A stretch of 64,000 nt of DNA from Achatina immaculata (lineage: Eukaryota > Mollusca > Gastropoda > Stylommatophora > Achatinidae). The notes under the pieces were generated by a model. The model was not told the DNA's origin. It made no database searches and saw only the letters and a list, made by a program, of their open reading frames with translations. This document shows positions 62,690-64,000 of this stretch, one piece after another (position 1 is the first letter of the stretch; every line of letters begins with the position of its first letter). A program made the translations under genes and the position numbers. The stretch lies in contig CM019696.1 of NCBI GenBank assembly GCA_009760885.1, forward strand, positions 49,468,574 to 49,532,573, in the 5' to 3' direction.

Positions 62690-64000
62690 ATCAAAATCCT
62701 ATGCAAAACGATGGAAAGCATCATTGACCTGAGGCTAAAATGGTACCTAGAAAGTGAAAACCTTCTCGTTCCACAACAAGCAGGATTTAGGCAGTACTAC
62801 AGTACGGAAGATCAAGTGACCTATCTCTCTCAAGAGATTGAGGATGCATTCCAAGAGAAAAACCTTGTACTAGCAGCGTGGATAGACCTAAAGAAAGCCT
62901 TTGATAAAGTATGGAAAAAAGGTCTGCTGTGGAAACTAAGAAACTGCAATGTGAATGGAAGACTGTACAACTGGATAAAGTCCTATTTACACAATAGAAG
63001 AGCTAGAGTAGTAATGGATGGACACAAAAGCCAGAAAGTACTTCTGTGACACGGTGTACCACAAGGAGGAGTCCTTTCGCCTACACTATTCCTTGTATTC
63101 ATTAATGACCTGGTCAAGGAACTTCCCTATGGAATCAAAGCGGCACTGTATGCAGATGATCTGGTCATGTGGTGTACAGATGAATATGCGACAGTTGCTA
63201 CACAGAGTCTCCAAAGAGCAGCAGACATCTTGACATCATGGACAAACAAATGGTGTATAAGTATCATCACAGAGAATCAAGTACCACTCTGTTCACTCTC
63301 TCATCTAAACAGAAAGCAGGTAAGATCTTTGTAAATGAAATATCCTTAAGGATGGACAACCAACCCACTTATTTAGGAGTGACTCTTGACTCAAAACTGA
63401 CTTGGAAGCAACACATCAACAGTGCAGAAGCAAAAGCCAGAAGAAAACTAGCCATATTAAGAAAATTAAGTGGAACCACATGGGGAGTTAGTGAAAGAAT
63501 CCTCAAGAATGTATATCAGCAAAGTATTCTACCACATTTAGAATATGGCTCAACATCTTGGTGCACAGCATCAAACACTACGCTGCATAATCTAGACAAG
63601 GTTCAAAATCAGTCACTACGGATTATCACAGGTGCCATGAGGTCCACACCAATAGTAGAAATGCAGAAAATAGTTGGTGTTTAAGCACTAAAGGAACATA
63701 GAGACATGAAGGTCATGACCATGGGAGAGAAATTCCTTAGCTCTGTAAGCCATCCCCTGAAGGAGAGATTCAATAACTTGGCATTAGGACGGCTTAAAAG
63801 AAGCAGCTTCATTCAGCAGGCCAAGCGTATGCGTAAGCTGATACCTGACCTTCCAACTGTAGTCGCTCCATTATCATCTGTACCAGAGCATACACCATGG
63901 AAAGAAGCAGATTATACACAAATAACTATTCAGACTGAAGTGAAAGGTGTGCAGAATGGTGAGATGCAAAGCAGCCTTGTAAGATCAACAGCCACACTTA
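62690..64000 (+). pseudogene. I/Jockey-type non-LTR reverse transcriptase, runs off the window
   Basis: 5'-truncated ORF2. First frame (to 63047): CKTMESIIDLRLKWYLESEN, VPQQAGFRQYYSTEDQVTYL, motif A LAAWIDLKKAFDKVW. A TGA interrupts just before motif B GVPQGGVLSPTLFLVFINDL, then motif C ALYADDLVMWC. After a frameshift near 63230: PTYLGVTLDSKLTWKQHIN, LPHLEYGSTSWCTA, LDKVQNQSLRIITGAMRSTP. A TAA near 63684 precedes further in-frame sequence to the window end. YADD and the LGVTLD..L.W..H block place it in the I/Jockey group; an RNase H domain may follow outside the window. Confidence 0.85.

Overview
This window is repeat-rich animal nuclear DNA. Nearly all recognisable coding sequence is transposon remains: at least nine RTE-like non-LTR families (called A to I here), Penelope-like elements (PLE), CR1/Jockey- and I-like non-LTR fragments, Tc1 and mariner/IS630 transposases, hAT/BED-type fragments, pogo/Tigger-like short elements and one degenerate LTR retrotransposon. 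There are introns, snRNA-derived sequence and long microsatellites, and no bacterial gene organisation. The mix suits a lophotrochozoan such as a mollusc, but no sequence here fixes the taxon.

Layout. 1-11.3 kb: an RTE-C tail, a broken mariner-like transposase, a CR1/Jockey 3' end, a Tc1 element (5.3-7.47 kb) sitting inside a CAAC-type repeat, then minisatellites (8.8-9.3 and 9.66-10.4 kb). 11.3-13.9 kb: a hAT 3' end and an unusual run of RTE-A, U1-like, U2-like and RTE-B sequence, all on the + strand. 14.85-25.73 kb and 41.48-54.80 kb are the two arms of a large imperfect inverted duplication. Each arm has its own later insertions, so the other arm often supplies the empty site. The clearest nest is 18.2-21.8 kb: RTE-B inside RTE-A inside a BED/hAT-type repeat, with both target-site duplications (TSDs) readable. 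The 25.7-37 kb spacer is RTE-A, D, E, F and I debris with up to three nesting levels. 37.25-41.48 kb is an LTR element on the minus strand with long terminal repeats, primer-binding site and polypurine tract but almost no coding content. Inside the right arm, 45.35-48.7 kb is a tandem duplication of a PLE plus BED repeat.

The only likely host gene is on the minus strand at 55.29-61.53 kb. It shows three short phase-0 exons with good splice sites and a terminal stop, and looks like the C-terminus of an ASH/Hydin-like (MSP-fold, cilia-associated) protein. Its introns hold RTE-B, RTE-C, RTE-G, I-like fragments and a three-copy SINE-like repeat. At the right edge (62.69-64.0 kb, +) an I/Jockey-type reverse transcriptase runs out of the window.

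The elements do not form a pathway. The biology on show is repeated target-primed insertion, with 5' truncation, 6-12 bp TSDs and family-specific microsatellite tails, together with segmental inversion-duplication and possible template switching onto spliceosomal snRNAs.
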